Shown piece by piece: positions 1 to 9,045 of a stretch of DNA of 64,000 nucleotides (position 1 is its first letter; each line of letters begins with the position of its first letter). The stretch comes from JBBRBB01 sp038206235 (lineage in GTDB: Bacteria; Bacteroidota; Bacteroidia; Chitinophagales; Chitinophagaceae), in assembly GCA_038206235.1 (NCBI GenBank), contig JBBRBB010000002.1, positions 186,001-250,000 of the forward strand, in the 5' to 3' direction. The position numbers were made by a program, and so were the translations under genes. The notes under the pieces were generated by a model that had not been told where the DNA came from, did no database searches, and was given only the letters and a program-made list of their open reading frames with translations.

Positions 1-30
1 TTGGAAAGATATTTTGCCGATATTGCATAA
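1..30 (+). CDS. C-terminal end of upstream gene, probably ABC-2 type polysaccharide export permease (partial)
   Basis: The first 30 bases read in frame as LERYFADIA followed by TAA. A short charged/aromatic tail ending in a YFADI-like sequence is typical of Wzm-type ABC-2 permeases that export polysaccharides, and the next gene is the matching Wzt-type ATPase. Only nine residues are visible, so the call leans on gene context. Confidence 0.4.
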   Translation: MERYFADIA

Positions 31-67
31 TTAATTTATCCGTACTAAAACATTTAATTAAAATTAA

Positions 68-1357
68 ATGGTGAACAACAATGAAGTAACCATAAAAGTA
101 AATAAGCTTGGTAAAGCTTACCGCATTAATCTAAAAGAAAATCGTCATCAGAATTTTGTAAATGCAGTAGCAGATATATTAATAAGGCCTTTAAAAAATT
201 ATCAAAGAATTTCATCATTCAAAAACGTATCAGCTGATTCAACAGGTGAAAATATTTTTTGGGCAAATCGCCATATCTCTTTTGAAGTGTATGAAGGAGA
301 AGTGCTGGGTATTATAGGTAAAAACGGAGCCGGCAAAACTACACTGCTTAAAATGCTTTCACGCATAACAGATCCAACAGAGGGGAGTATTGAAATTTTT
401 GGCAGGGTGGCCAGCCTGCTCGAAGTAGGCACTGGCTTCAATATTGAACTTACAGGCCGTGAAAACATCTTTCTTAACGGCACCATACTTGGGCTTTCAA
501 AAAAAGAGATTGAAGAGCGGTTTGATAGTATTGTAGAATTTTCAGGCATTAAAAAGTTTTTGGATACGGCTGTAAAAAAATATTCGAGCGGTATGAAGGT
601 GCGCCTGGCATTCGCCGTAGCGGCGCATCTTGAACCTGATATTTTAATCATTGATGAAGTTCTTGCTGTGGGCGATGCAGAATTTCAAAAAAAATGTCTT
701 GGCAAAATGCGTGATGTAACTGCCAATGAAGGCAGAACGGTTTTATTTATTTCACATGATATGGCCGCCATAAAAAACCTTTGCACACGGGCTATTCTTT
801 TGCAGGAAGGCAGCATAGTTTACGAAGGTTTACCGGGAGATGTAGTAGATTACTATCTCAACAACAATATAGCTATAAGGCAAAACGGTGCAGACTTGCT
901 TACAAGAAAAAGAACAAGAGGCGATGGCCGTTTTATTGCAACCGGATATTCAATTCTTGATGATAAAAAGCGTACGATAAAAATTACAGAAAGTGGTAAA
1001 AATACAATCATTGCAATTAATTATGAAGTAAGAGAAGCGGGCCCGGAGCCTGTAGTATTATTAATTATAAAGAATAACCTTGAGCAAACGGTTTTTACCT
1101 GCTTATCGAGAAATTCATATCATGACGTGATGAAATTGAAGAAGGCCGGAACCATATATTGTGAAATACCAGGGCTGCCATTACAACCGGGGGAATATTC
1201 CGTAGATATTATATTAAAATACGGATACGATTTTACAGATGCTGTAGAAAGCGCATTTACCTTAACTGTCGAAAAAGGTGATTTTTTTGGAACAGGAAAA
1301 ATAAATGACGACATGGTGAATGGATTGTTTGTGTATCATAGGTGGAGGATTGAATAA
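68..1357 (+). CDS. Polysaccharide ABC transporter ATP-binding protein (Wzt/TagH type)
   Basis: This is the cytoplasmic ATPase that powers export of a finished lipid-linked glycan across the inner membrane. The nucleotide-binding domain covers about residues 60-255: Walker A GKNGAGKT at 84-91, signature SSGMK at 173-177 and Walker B ILIIDE at 192-197. The VASLLEVGTGF segment near 114-124 is typical of the polysaccharide exporter subfamily. At 429 aa it is longer than a bare ATPase; residues of about 270-429 form the extra beta-rich C-terminal domain that in Wzt proteins recognises the glycan or its terminal modification. It follows the end of a likely permease gene by 37 bp, as expected for a Wzm-Wzt pair, and opens the glycan cluster. 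The substrate cannot be read from the sequence. Confidence 0.88.
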   Translation: MVNNNEVTIKVNKLGKAYRINLKENRHQNFVNAVADILIRPLKNYQRISSFKNVSADSTGENIFWANRHISFEVYEGEVLGIIGKNGAGKTTLLKMLSRITDPTEGSIEIFGRVASLLEVGTGFNIELTGRENIFLNGTILGLSKKEIEERFDSIVEFSGIKKFLDTAVKKYSSGMKVRLAFAVAAHLEPDILIIDEVLAVGDAEFQKKCLGKMRDVTANEGRTVLFISHDMAAIKNLCTRAILLQEGSIVYEGLPGDVVDYYLNNNIAIRQNGADLLTRKRTRGDGRFIATGYSILDDKKRTIKITESGKNTIIAINYEVREAGPEPVVLLIIKNNLEQTVFTCLSRNSYHDVMKLKKAGTIYCEIPGLPLQPGEYSVDIILKYGYDFTDAVESAFTLTVEKGDFFGTGKINDDMVNGLFVYHRWRIE

Positions 1358-1448
1358 TTCTAAAATCCACTTAATCTTGAAAGAAGAATTACTTCTTAAA
1401 ACATAATTTAGAAATATAAACTCCTAATTATTTTGAAATAAAACAAGT

Positions 1449-2125
1449 ATGGTAAAAAGTAATAACGAAAATATCACAGATTTTTGGCGCATCTTATGCA
1501 AACAATCATTTTAATAAAATAGCAGAAGATAAATACTACACATACGGCGTTTCCCAATATTTGCATAAACAGGCAGTAGAAGAATCTGCTGTATGGATAA
1601 GTAATTATTTGGAGCCTGTCTTTTTTTTGGCAACAAAAAAAAGCTTTATGGATATGCTGTTGAAAAATTGAAAAAGTTTTCAAACACAGAATTACTTTAT
1701 CTGGAGTTTGGAGTTCAAACCGGAACCTCTATTAATTTTTTTGCGCAAAATATTTCTAATAAAATTCATGGCTTTGACAGCTTTGAAGGCTTACCTGAAG
1801 AATGGAAGGATGGAGCGGTGCCAAAGGGCAATTTTCAATGAACGGAGTTTTGCCAATAGTGGAATCAAATGTTCAATTAGTGAAAGGATTAATTGAATAC
1901 ACTTTCTGTTTTTTTGACACAGATATATACTCGGCTGCAAAAACTATATTACAACTATGCAAAAGCCGCTTAATTTCCGGAAGTATTATTTTATTTGATG
2001 AGTTACATTCCTATCCTTCGTGGCGATTACATGAATATAAAGCTCTTCAGGAAGAGTTGTCACCTGATAGTTATAAATTCATTGCATTTTCAGATTATAA
2101 ACAGGGAATGATTGAAATACGGTAA
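1449..2125 (+). pseudogene. Decayed TylF/macrocin-type O-methyltransferase
   Basis: Pieces of one protein can be followed through several frames. Around 1500-1640 one frame reads NNHFNKIAEDKYYTYGVSQY and on to an EPVFFLATKK segment. A second frame, from about 1641, carries YLEFGVQTGTSINFFA and HGFDSFEGLPEEW, the SAM-binding core of TylF-like methyltransferases, and stops at about 1840. A third frame continues with NGVLPIVESNVQLVKGLIEY, FFDTDIYSAAKTI and IILFDELHSYPSWR to the stop at 2125. Residues usually found between the LVKG and DTDIYS blocks seem to be missing, so a small deletion is likely as well as at least two frameshifts, one of them at a run of A. A complete homologue would have methylated a sugar in the glycan. 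More than one lesion makes real decay more likely than a single sequencing error. Confidence 0.75.
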
Positions 2126-2137
2126 ATATTTTTTGAT

Positions 2138-2436
2138 ATGCGCTCGCACATTTCTAATGCAAAAACAGCAATTGAAACTGCCTGGCAAATGGGATTTCAT
2201 TGGGTTGACTTTGTAAGTTCTTTTAATAATCCTTTATTGGTAAAACTTGAAAAACAAGGATGGGTTAGTGATGAAGAATCTGAATCCCGTGGCTATTAAA
2301 TCCTATAGTTTTAAATTCACCAGCGAGAATTACATTTCTTACTAAAGAACCAATTGATATTAGTTTTTATGTAAATCGAATGCATGCTGATATTGGCAGA
2401 GTGGGATCACTTAGCCCTATTGATTTAAACAAATAA
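2138..2436 (+). pseudogene. Frameshifted small gene of unknown function
   Basis: An ATG at 2138 opens a frame that runs to TAA at 2297-2299 (ending SDEESESRGY). The next frame continues at once with NPIVLNSPARITFLTKEP and ends at DLNK before TAA at 2434-2436. One extra T near 2296 would join both parts into a single protein of about 99 residues. The family is not recognised. It lies directly behind the decayed methyltransferase, in the same reading frame as that gene's last fragment, and may be the tail of a larger lost gene. Confidence 0.5.
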
Positions 2437-2456
2437 AGAATTAGCAGTAAAAATTA

Positions 2457-3854
2457 ATGAAGAGAATTATCATACCTATTGTTGGCCAGGGTTCTATTAC
2501 ACATGTTATACGTACAGGGATATTAGAAGGAATAAAAGAGTTTTGCAAACCTATTGTAGTATTTCTGTGGAATCAGGAAGATTTAATAAAAGAATTGCAG
2601 CAGAAGGGATATGAAACATACTGTATGCCTGCATATTCTGCGAGCGAAAGATATAGCATGTTGCGTTCAAAAATTAATATATGGTATTATAAATATGTTC
2701 TGAAAACACCAAGCACTAAAATAAAAGATAATTTCAACTCTATATATTATTCACCTAAGAAAAAACTGAAAAAAAAAATATTTGTATTTACAGAACAGCT
2801 TAAGTTTTTCTTTTTGAATGGTTACAAAAAAAAATTATTAAATGAGGAGAAAGAAACTTATCGGAATGAAAAAGCATATAAAGAATATAAAAAGTGGCTC
2901 GAAAAATTAGATGCTGATGGATTATATACTGTAACTCCATTTCTCCAGGAAATAGAACTTATTGCACGACTGTGCAAAGAAAAAAACTTACCTGTCATTG
3001 CTTCAATTCATTCGTTTGATAATATTACTAAAAGGGCGTGGCCTGCCATTTTTTTTGACCATTATATAGTTTGGAATAAATATAATAAAAGTGAATTGCA
3101 GAGAATAAATCCTTCTCTTAGTGATAATAACATAACCATTGCAGGCGCTCCGCAATTCGACTTTCATTTCAATTTATACAATTTCAAAACAAAAGCTCAG
3201 TGGTTTGAAAGCATGGGAATTAAAGAAAACAAAAAAATTATTTTATATGGCGGAGGAGCAGCAAATTTATTTTGGGATGAGCCTCAGTATTTAAAAGACC
3301 TTCACGACGCTGTTAAGGAAGGCCTTTTTCAAGAAGATGTCGTTATACTTTTTCGTTCACATCCATTGGATACAACTGAAAGATGGAAAAAATGTGCAGG
3401 AGAGTCTCAGTATATTGTTTACGATGAAGGAAACAGCAATATCAGCAAAAGCACAAAGCTTGACCATAAGAATGTAACCGTAAAAGATGTTGAAAAATTA
3501 ATTTGTATTCTTCAATATACGGATGTTCATATAAATTTTTGCTCTACCATGACTGTGGATGGAAGTGTTTTTAATAAACCGCAAATAGGTCCTGCATACC
3601 ATACTAACAGGCATACACAAAAGTATGTTGAACAATTTTACAACCAGGAACATTTTACACCCATTCTTAAATCGAATGCAATTCATCTTGTACACTCAAA
3701 AGAAGAATTCATTCATTTAGCAAAAGAATCATTGCAAGAGCCGGAAAAATTTAATTTCAATTGCAAAAAATGCGTGGAAGAAATTATTACGTACACTGAT
3801 GGAAAATCTGCCCACAGAGTAATAAATATTTTAAAAGCTTTTTTCTCATCATGA
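2457..3854 (+). CDS. Capsule/surface polysaccharide glycosyltransferase-like protein (GT-B-like)
   Basis: This 465-aa soluble protein resembles the loosely defined surface-carbohydrate biosynthesis family with a CDP-glycerol glycerophosphotransferase or GT-B-like fold. Supporting segments lie in the C-terminal half: KKIILYGGGAANLFWDEPQY (about 257-276) at the start of the second Rossmann-like domain, VVILFRSHPLD (about 295-305) and HINFCSTMTVDGSVF, the usual nucleotide-binding end of the fold. The N-terminal MKRIIIPIVGQGSITHVIRT is a first beta strand and loop. The lysine-rich stretch near residues 95-130 could contact the membrane surface. The stop overlaps the start of the following GT4 gene by 4 bp (ATGA), so the two are translationally coupled. 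Donor and acceptor are unknown. Confidence 0.62.
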   Translation: MKRIIIPIVGQGSITHVIRTGILEGIKEFCKPIVVFLWNQEDLIKELQQKGYETYCMPAYSASERYSMLRSKINIWYYKYVLKTPSTKIKDNFNSIYYSPKKKLKKKIFVFTEQLKFFFLNGYKKKLLNEEKETYRNEKAYKEYKKWLEKLDADGLYTVTPFLQEIELIARLCKEKNLPVIASIHSFDNITKRAWPAIFFDHYIVWNKYNKSELQRINPSLSDNNITIAGAPQFDFHFNLYNFKTKAQWFESMGIKENKKIILYGGGAANLFWDEPQYLKDLHDAVKEGLFQEDVVILFRSHPLDTTERWKKCAGESQYIVYDEGNSNISKSTKLDHKNVTVKDVEKLICILQYTDVHINFCSTMTVDGSVFNKPQIGPAYHTNRHTQKYVEQFYNQEHFTPILKSNAIHLVHSKEEFIHLAKESLQEPEKFNFNCKKCVEEIITYTDGKSAHRVINILKAFFSS

Positions 3855-5119
3855 ATATACTGCATGTTTGCAGCAATTACTATCCGTCAAACGGAGGTCC
3901 GCAATATACTCTTAAGCATGTATCCGAAAAGCTTATAGAATATTACAATGATAAGGTTGCGGTAGCAACTACTGATGCTTATTATGGAACAGAGTCCCGC
4001 CTCTTCAAAAAAGTTAATCCATCATTCGAGATACTCAATGGAGTAGAGGTAAACAGATTTCCATATACAAAATGGTATTTTCCATTAATTAAATATGGCG
4101 GAAAGATCTATGGTAAAATGAGCGGAAAATCTTTACCATATTCAATCATAAAAAAGAGATCGGGTTTAGAAAGTCCGGGCATCATGAAATTCATGGATAA
4201 CTCTGCGGCAGACGCAATAATGGCTACAACTATTTTATATAATTTCTGCGACTATCCTTTCTTTCGTTTAAAAACAAAAAATCCAAAACCTTTTATTCTG
4301 TATGGCTCTATACATCTTCATAATTCACTGCCCTATGAACATCCGTTTTTAAAACGTGCCAGGGCTTGCGATTGCTATATTGCCAATACAGAATTTGAAA
4401 AAAATGAGCTGATAAATTTAGGTATTGACTGTACTAAAATAGTAGCAATAGGTACAGGTATAGAATACGGGAATTTTGTTGTTTCTGAAAAGGAAATTGC
4501 TTCTTTCAAACAAAAAAATGGAATTGAGGAAGATGACATTGTTATAGGGTATATAGGAAGATTGATAAAGGGTAAAGGAGTAGCTATTTTGCTGGAAGCG
4601 TTTAAAAAAATATATACCACAAACAAAAAAGTTAAATTGCTTTTAGCAGGAGCAACAACTGATTTTGTTCCTCAAATAAAAAAAATAATTCATGAAAAAT
4701 CTTTACCTGTTATACTGGTTGAGGATTTTGATGATATACAGAAACCGTTGTTATATAATGCACTGAACATATTCGTTGTGGCTTCACAAAGTGAATCTTT
4801 TGGGGTTTCGTTTCTGGAAGCATGGGCCTGCAAAAAACCTGTGATAGCAACAGATATGGGCGCAACTGCCTCACTATTAAGCGAAGGCACAGATAGTTTT
4901 CTGTTTCCAAAAGATGATGTAAATGATCTTGTAAAAAAAATTGAAGTTTTGATAAATAATAAAGAGCTTAGAAATAAGCTTGGCAATAATGGATATTCAA
5001 AAGTGCTTACTAATTATACCTGGCCAAAAATAATTGCCAAATATCGCCAGGCTTATGAAACCGGCATTCAACTTTTCAACAGCAATTTTACAAAACGTCT
5101 CGAACAGGTCTTTATCTAA
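3851..5119 (+). CDS. Glycosyltransferase family 4 protein
   Basis: A 422-aa retaining GT-B transferase that adds a sugar to the growing glycan at the cytoplasmic membrane. The N-terminal domain starts MNILHVCSNYYPSNGGPQYT, the classic GT4 first strand with a glycine-rich acceptor loop. The donor-binding half contains IGYIGRLIKGKGVAILLEAF (about 236-255) and the catalytic-site block SQSESFGVSFLEAWACKKPV (about 316-335), which includes the E-x7-E motif. It overlaps the upstream gene by 4 bp and is followed 3 bp later by a close paralogue, so tandem duplication is likely. The sugar specificity cannot be read. Confidence 0.88.
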   Translation: MNILHVCSNYYPSNGGPQYTLKHVSEKLIEYYNDKVAVATTDAYYGTESRLFKKVNPSFEILNGVEVNRFPYTKWYFPLIKYGGKIYGKMSGKSLPYSIIKKRSGLESPGIMKFMDNSAADAIMATTILYNFCDYPFFRLKTKNPKPFILYGSIHLHNSLPYEHPFLKRARACDCYIANTEFEKNELINLGIDCTKIVAIGTGIEYGNFVVSEKEIASFKQKNGIEEDDIVIGYIGRLIKGKGVAILLEAFKKIYTTNKKVKLLLAGATTDFVPQIKKIIHEKSLPVILVEDFDDIQKPLLYNALNIFVVASQSESFGVSFLEAWACKKPVIATDMGATASLLSEGTDSFLFPKDDVNDLVKKIEVLINNKELRNKLGNNGYSKVLTNYTWPKIIAKYRQAYETGIQLFNSNFTKRLEQVFI

Positions 5120-5122
5120 CCG

Positions 5123-6367
5123 ATGAAAATTTTATTCGTAGTACAAAACTATTATCCTTCAGTAGGAGGTACCCAAACCTTATTTCAAAATATTGCAGAA
5201 CGCTTTGCAAATGATTATCATGACAAGGTAGATGTTTTTACTATCAACTCATACTACAGCCCTCATCACGAGATTTATAAAAAAATCAATACATCCTGTG
5301 AGCAGATTAATGGAGTAAATATACATCGCTTCCCTTTTATACGTCTCCATTTAACTTTATTCAGATGGCTGTCTATGCTATCTAAAAAAGTATTTAAGAA
5401 AGATACTCCGTTAGTTAATGAATATATTATGGGGCCTGTATCAAGACAATTAAAACAAGCGATCGCCAATACAAATGCTGATGTAATTATAGCCTCGTCA
5501 TCGGTCTATACGTACATGAACTATCCCTTATGGCGCAAAAAAACAAATAACCCAAAGCCATTTATCTTTCATGGCGCTATCCATTTTACATCTAATAAAA
5601 AACAAGAATATCTTCCGCAGAAGCTGATCTCCTCTATAAAAGCAAGTGATTGCTACGTTGCCAATACGGTATATGAAAAACAAAGGCTCGTAGCATTGGG
5701 AGTACGCTCTGAAAATATAGCCGTGATAGATATTGGAATTGACGTACATAAATATAAAAACATCAATGCAAATTCTTTCAGGCAGCAGTATAAAATCAAC
5801 AGCGATGATATAATAGTAACTTATATCGGCCGTATTGAGCCAATAAAAGGTATTGATGTTCTTATTGCTGCAGTAAAACTTGCTCTGCAGCAACAAAACA
5901 AAATCACATTGGTGATAGCAGGCTATGAAAGTAATTATGCAGAAAAGCTGAAAAAAATTATCGATCAGATGAATACTTTACATAACAGGGTGATATTGCT
6001 TACATCTGTTACAGAAGATCATAAATACGAATTGCTTACCGCATCTGATATGCTTGTATTACCCTCTGTCAACGAATCATTTGGCATAGTTTTTTTAGAA
6101 GCATGGGTCTGTAAAAAACCCGTTATTGGTATTAACATAGGCGCCGTTAATTCAGTAGTTAAAGATGGAGTTGATGGCTTATTGGCAAAGCCACTTGATG
6201 CAAATGATCTGGCTGAAAAAATTCTTCTGCTTGCAAACAATGTTCCATTACGAATAAGCATGGGTGAAAAAGGCTATAACAAGGTTATTGCCAACTACTC
6301 ATGGAAAAAAATAATTGAGACATACAGGGATGTTTGTTTAAAAGCTATTAAAAAGTTCCATGTTTAA
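5123..6367 (+). CDS. Glycosyltransferase family 4 protein (paralogue of the preceding gene)
   Basis: A 414-aa GT4 transferase with the same layout as its upstream neighbour: MKILFVVQNYYPSVGGTQTL at the N-terminus, VTYIGRIEPIKGIDVLIAAV at about 231-250 and the ESFGIVFLEAWVCKKPVIGI block at about 318-337. The two proteins share many local blocks (NNPKPFI, SDCYVANT, YIGR, LEAW.CKKPVI), which supports origin by duplication followed by divergence in the acceptor domain. Only 3 bp separate the genes. The stop codon region also contains the ATG of a methyltransferase remnant (6360). Confidence 0.88.
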   Translation: MKILFVVQNYYPSVGGTQTLFQNIAERFANDYHDKVDVFTINSYYSPHHEIYKKINTSCEQINGVNIHRFPFIRLHLTLFRWLSMLSKKVFKKDTPLVNEYIMGPVSRQLKQAIANTNADVIIASSSVYTYMNYPLWRKKTNNPKPFIFHGAIHFTSNKKQEYLPQKLISSIKASDCYVANTVYEKQRLVALGVRSENIAVIDIGIDVHKYKNINANSFRQQYKINSDDIIVTYIGRIEPIKGIDVLIAAVKLALQQQNKITLVIAGYESNYAEKLKKIIDQMNTLHNRVILLTSVTEDHKYELLTASDMLVLPSVNESFGIVFLEAWVCKKPVIGINIGAVNSVVKDGVDGLLAKPLDANDLAEKILLLANNVPLRISMGEKGYNKVIANYSWKKIIETYRDVCLKAIKKFHV

Positions 6368-6483
6368 AAAAGAAGCTGCCTGGATAAACAAAAGCCTGGC
6401 ATCATTAAAACCAATAGCAATAACAATGCAGTTGCAAATCTTGCACTTAATTGTGATGACAAGAATACAAAGATGATAGACTG
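6360..6483 (+). pseudogene. N-terminal remnant of a methyltransferase, duplicate of the start of the gene at 7541
   Basis: From ATG 6360 the sequence reads MFKKEAAWINKSLASLKP. After a one-base shift near 6413 it continues NSNNNAVANLALNCDDKNTK to TGA at 6483. The intact gene at 7541 begins MFIEESLWIRKIFGQLKPNS and then NNNAVANLG. The DNA match is clearest over LKPNSNNNAVANL, where the remnant has one A fewer. The homology stops after about 30 codons, so this is a truncated, frameshifted copy of the same gene family. Confidence 0.7.
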
Positions 6484-6520
6484 AAACGATAAAAAATTAT
6501 CTCTAATTGTAATTTTTTTT

Positions 6521-7267
6521 ATGTCTCTATTTAGCGCATTGATAAATCCTGATTTTTTATTCAGAAAAATTTATCGGTCATACAGAACATGGAAAAGGAG
6601 AAGAAGATATCGAAATATGACAACCGAAGAAGTTTTTACTAAAATTTATCAAACAAACAGTTGGGGTATAAATAAAAAAGATAAAGATGGTTTTTACAGT
6701 GGACCTGGTTCTTATGGAAGTCATGCTAAACAATATGTAACGCTTATAAATGATTTCATAATCAAGCATAATATTACTTCGCTTACTGATATAGGCTGCG
6801 GTGATTTTGCAATAGGCAGCCAGATAACAATGCAAAACCGATCATTGCAATACAATGGTTGCGACGTTGTAAAATTCCTCGTTGAAAAAAACAGGGAAAA
6901 ATTCGGGTCAGAAAAAATTAAATTTTATCATCTTGATGCAGCAACAGAACCGCTGCCAAATGCAGACTTACTTACTATAAGGGAAGTTTTGCAGCATCTA
7001 TCAAATAACAGCATTACGCAAATATTACAGAAAACAAAAAGATTCAGATATGTGATTATTACGGAACGCTTATTTAAAGATGAGTATGTAAAAAAATATA
7101 ACAAAGACAAGCCTGCAGGTCCTGATGTGCGTTTACTGGATAGCTCAGGAGTGTATATTAATAAGCCACCTTTTAATATTCCCTGTAATGAAATTTTGTG
7201 CTGTCGTGTAGACGTCTTCGGTAAAGAAGCATATTTTAAATCTTTCCTTATTAAAAATAACAACTGA
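6521..7267 (+). CDS. Class I SAM-dependent methyltransferase
   Basis: A 248-aa protein with a Rossmann methyltransferase core. SLTDIGCGDFAIGSQI (about 87-102) is motif I, the SAM-binding glycine loop. YNGCDVVKFLVEKN is the acidic end of strand 2 and ADLLTIREVLQHLSN (about 149-163) is motif IV. The first 30 residues are basic (YRSYRTWKRRRRYRN) and may bind the membrane surface or polysaccharide. It lies among glycosyltransferases, so a sugar O-methyl group on the exported glycan is the likely product. It is preceded by a methyltransferase remnant and followed by a glycosyltransferase remnant. Confidence 0.75.
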   Translation: MSLFSALINPDFLFRKIYRSYRTWKRRRRYRNMTTEEVFTKIYQTNSWGINKKDKDGFYSGPGSYGSHAKQYVTLINDFIIKHNITSLTDIGCGDFAIGSQITMQNRSLQYNGCDVVKFLVEKNREKFGSEKIKFYHLDAATEPLPNADLLTIREVLQHLSNNSITQILQKTKRFRYVIITERLFKDEYVKKYNKDKPAGPDVRLLDSSGVYINKPPFNIPCNEILCCRVDVFGKEAYFKSFLIKNNN

Positions 7268-7280
7268 TAATCTTATAAAA

Positions 7281-7469
7281 TTGCCCGGTATAACACAAAG
7301 TCAAAAAAATAACACACACAAAATATTATATGTCCAGGTTCCGCCTGGTGGTGGGTGTCTCATCGCTATGCGTGAATGTTGCGAAAAATGGATAATGATT
7401 TTTTTGAACCTGCAGTATATTTTTTCTAGAAATAACAAAGAATTAATAAACAAATGCAGCAAATTTTGA
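7281..7469 (+). pseudogene. Remnant of a glycosyltransferase N-terminus
   Basis: The translation contains HKILYVQVPPGGGCLIAM, which resembles the first strand and glycine-rich loop of GT4 transferases (KILYVQ..PGGG....). After about 45 codons no glycosyltransferase-like sequence remains, and the short frame ends at 7469. No further fragment of the missing body was found before the next gene at 7541. This is most simply a truncated relic; chance similarity over a short stretch cannot be excluded. Confidence 0.4.
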
Positions 7470-7540
7470 AAATATATTCGGGTCTTAAACCCTTTAAAAA
7501 TTAATGCAAAAAACCGTATAAGGCTTATAAAGACAAATAA

Positions 7541-8158
7541 ATGTTCATAGAAGAATCTCTTTGGATACGGAAAATATTTGGGCAGCTAAAACCAAATAGC
7601 AATAACAATGCGGTTGCAAATCTTGGGTCATCTACGCATCATTTCAGAACAGTAATACAGCCGCACATACAGGCAAACCTTATCGAGCCTCTGGTAAAAA
7701 ATTGCTGGCATATTCATAACATTGATTTTAAAAAAGATGAAGGGGTTAATTTAATTGCAGATGTAACCTCTCAACAGTTTGCCCGTGATTATGAAAACCA
7801 ATTTTCATTAACAGTTTGCACTAACATGCTGGAACACGTTCAGGATATATCTGCTGTAATAAATAATCTTTTAACTATTACAATAACTGGTGGATATATT
7901 CTTATCACGGTTCCCTATAAATATAAGCTGCATTACGATCCTATTGATAATGGCTTTCGGCCTAAGCCAAGTGAAATCGTGTCTTTATTTCCGCATCATT
8001 CCGTTAAAGTAATAGACTCAGCAGTTATAATCATTCACAATAAAGCGTATTATCAAATAAAAAAATCAAGATTTCCTCTTTCGGGCTATCGGGAAAGAAT
8101 TAAATATTATCTCGGCATAAAGCATAAGGTATCAGGAGTATTATTGCAGGTGCTGTAA
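7541..8158 (+). CDS. SAM-dependent methyltransferase-like protein
   Basis: A 205-aa protein with a weak class I methyltransferase pattern. NAVANLGSSTHHFRT (about 24-38) replaces the usual E/DxGxGxG of motif I. NIDFKKDEGVNLIADVTSQQ (about 60-79) matches the post-I acidic strand seen in proteins that start from a D..G.D...D region. FSLTVCTNMLEHVQDISAVI (about 87-106) is a clear motif IV with the LEH signature, and GGYILITVPY is the following strand. Its 5' end exists a second time as a broken copy at 6360-6483. A role in glycan modification is inferred from the surrounding genes. Confidence 0.7.
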   Translation: MFIEESLWIRKIFGQLKPNSNNNAVANLGSSTHHFRTVIQPHIQANLIEPLVKNCWHIHNIDFKKDEGVNLIADVTSQQFARDYENQFSLTVCTNMLEHVQDISAVINNLLTITITGGYILITVPYKYKLHYDPIDNGFRPKPSEIVSLFPHHSVKVIDSAVIIIHNKAYYQIKKSRFPLSGYRERIKYYLGIKHKVSGVLLQVL

Positions 8159-8208
8159 AATTGAATGCTCAATGCTTTTAACTATATTGAAAATAAAACC
8201 TTCGGTGA

Positions 8209-9042
8209 ATGAATTGTGGATTTTTATATGTAGCAATGGGAGAAAAATATTTGATGGAAGCGCAAATATCTGCCCGTTCATTAAGGCGCTTTACGCAATA
8301 CCCTGTTGCTGTTATAACAGATGATGCCGGTTTTAAAAGTGATCTTTTTGATATTATAATTTATAATGAACCATCTGAAGATTTTATTACAAAAATACTC
8401 GGCGTAAAGCAAACACCTTTTCAGCGAACGGTTTTTTTAGATACGGATACGTTTGTTTGCTCTTCTATCAATGATTTATTCAGTGTGCTTGATTTATTTG
8501 ATATGGCAATGACTATTGACAATTTTATTCATGGGTATCCCTTTTTTAAAAAATATAATCCGGATTATTTTATCAGGTACGAAAAGATTATACCCGAATA
8601 CAATACAGGCGTAATTGTATTTAGCAATAATAATAATGTGATGAAACTCTTTGAATCGTGGCTAAGGATACATAAAACAATGCACATAAAGGCTGACATG
8701 CCCTCTTTTCGCGAAGCTTTAATTGAAAACGCAGCTACAGTTAGAATATCACCATTACCATTTGAATATAATTTTCATGGTATAAAATCATTTGGTTTTG
8801 TTTACAATGAAATCAAGATTATACATGAAAGACTGGGAGAAAGATGGAGCACTCTCACAGAAATTATGCTGCCTTATGAGAAGATGGATAGGTTAGCAAA
8901 GCGAATAAATAAGCACATGGGAAAGCGGATAATCATTCCATATATGGGCTTAATAACTTCTGCATTCAGCCCATATAGTATAAAGAATAAATTGAAAAGA
9001 ATGTTCGGAATAAAGAAAACTAAAAAAGCAGAAACTTTTTAA
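8209..9042 (+). CDS. GT8-like nucleotide-sugar glycosyltransferase
   Basis: A 277-aa GT-A-type protein. LYVAMGEKYLMEAQISARSL (about 5-24) is a first strand and helix as in GT8 and glycogenin-like transferases. QRTVFLDTDTFVCSSINDLF (about 73-92) holds the DxD metal-binding motif DTD. EYNTGVIVFSNNNNVMKLFE (about 130-149) is the conserved N.G.. segment. The C-terminal 40 residues are basic and amphipathic, suggesting membrane attachment. It sits 3 bp upstream of the asparagine synthase gene. Donor sugar unknown. Confidence 0.7.
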   Translation: MNCGFLYVAMGEKYLMEAQISARSLRRFTQYPVAVITDDAGFKSDLFDIIIYNEPSEDFITKILGVKQTPFQRTVFLDTDTFVCSSINDLFSVLDLFDMAMTIDNFIHGYPFFKKYNPDYFIRYEKIIPEYNTGVIVFSNNNNVMKLFESWLRIHKTMHIKADMPSFREALIENAATVRISPLPFEYNFHGIKSFGFVYNEIKIIHERLGERWSTLTEIMLPYEKMDRLAKRINKHMGKRIIIPYMGLITSAFSPYSIKNKLKRMFGIKKTKKAETF

Positions 9043-9045
9043 TGA

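Noticed and set aside
1708..1896. 62-codon plus-strand open frame MEFKPEPLLIFL...
   Set aside because: It is out of frame with the methyltransferase remnant whose conserved residues run across the same bases.
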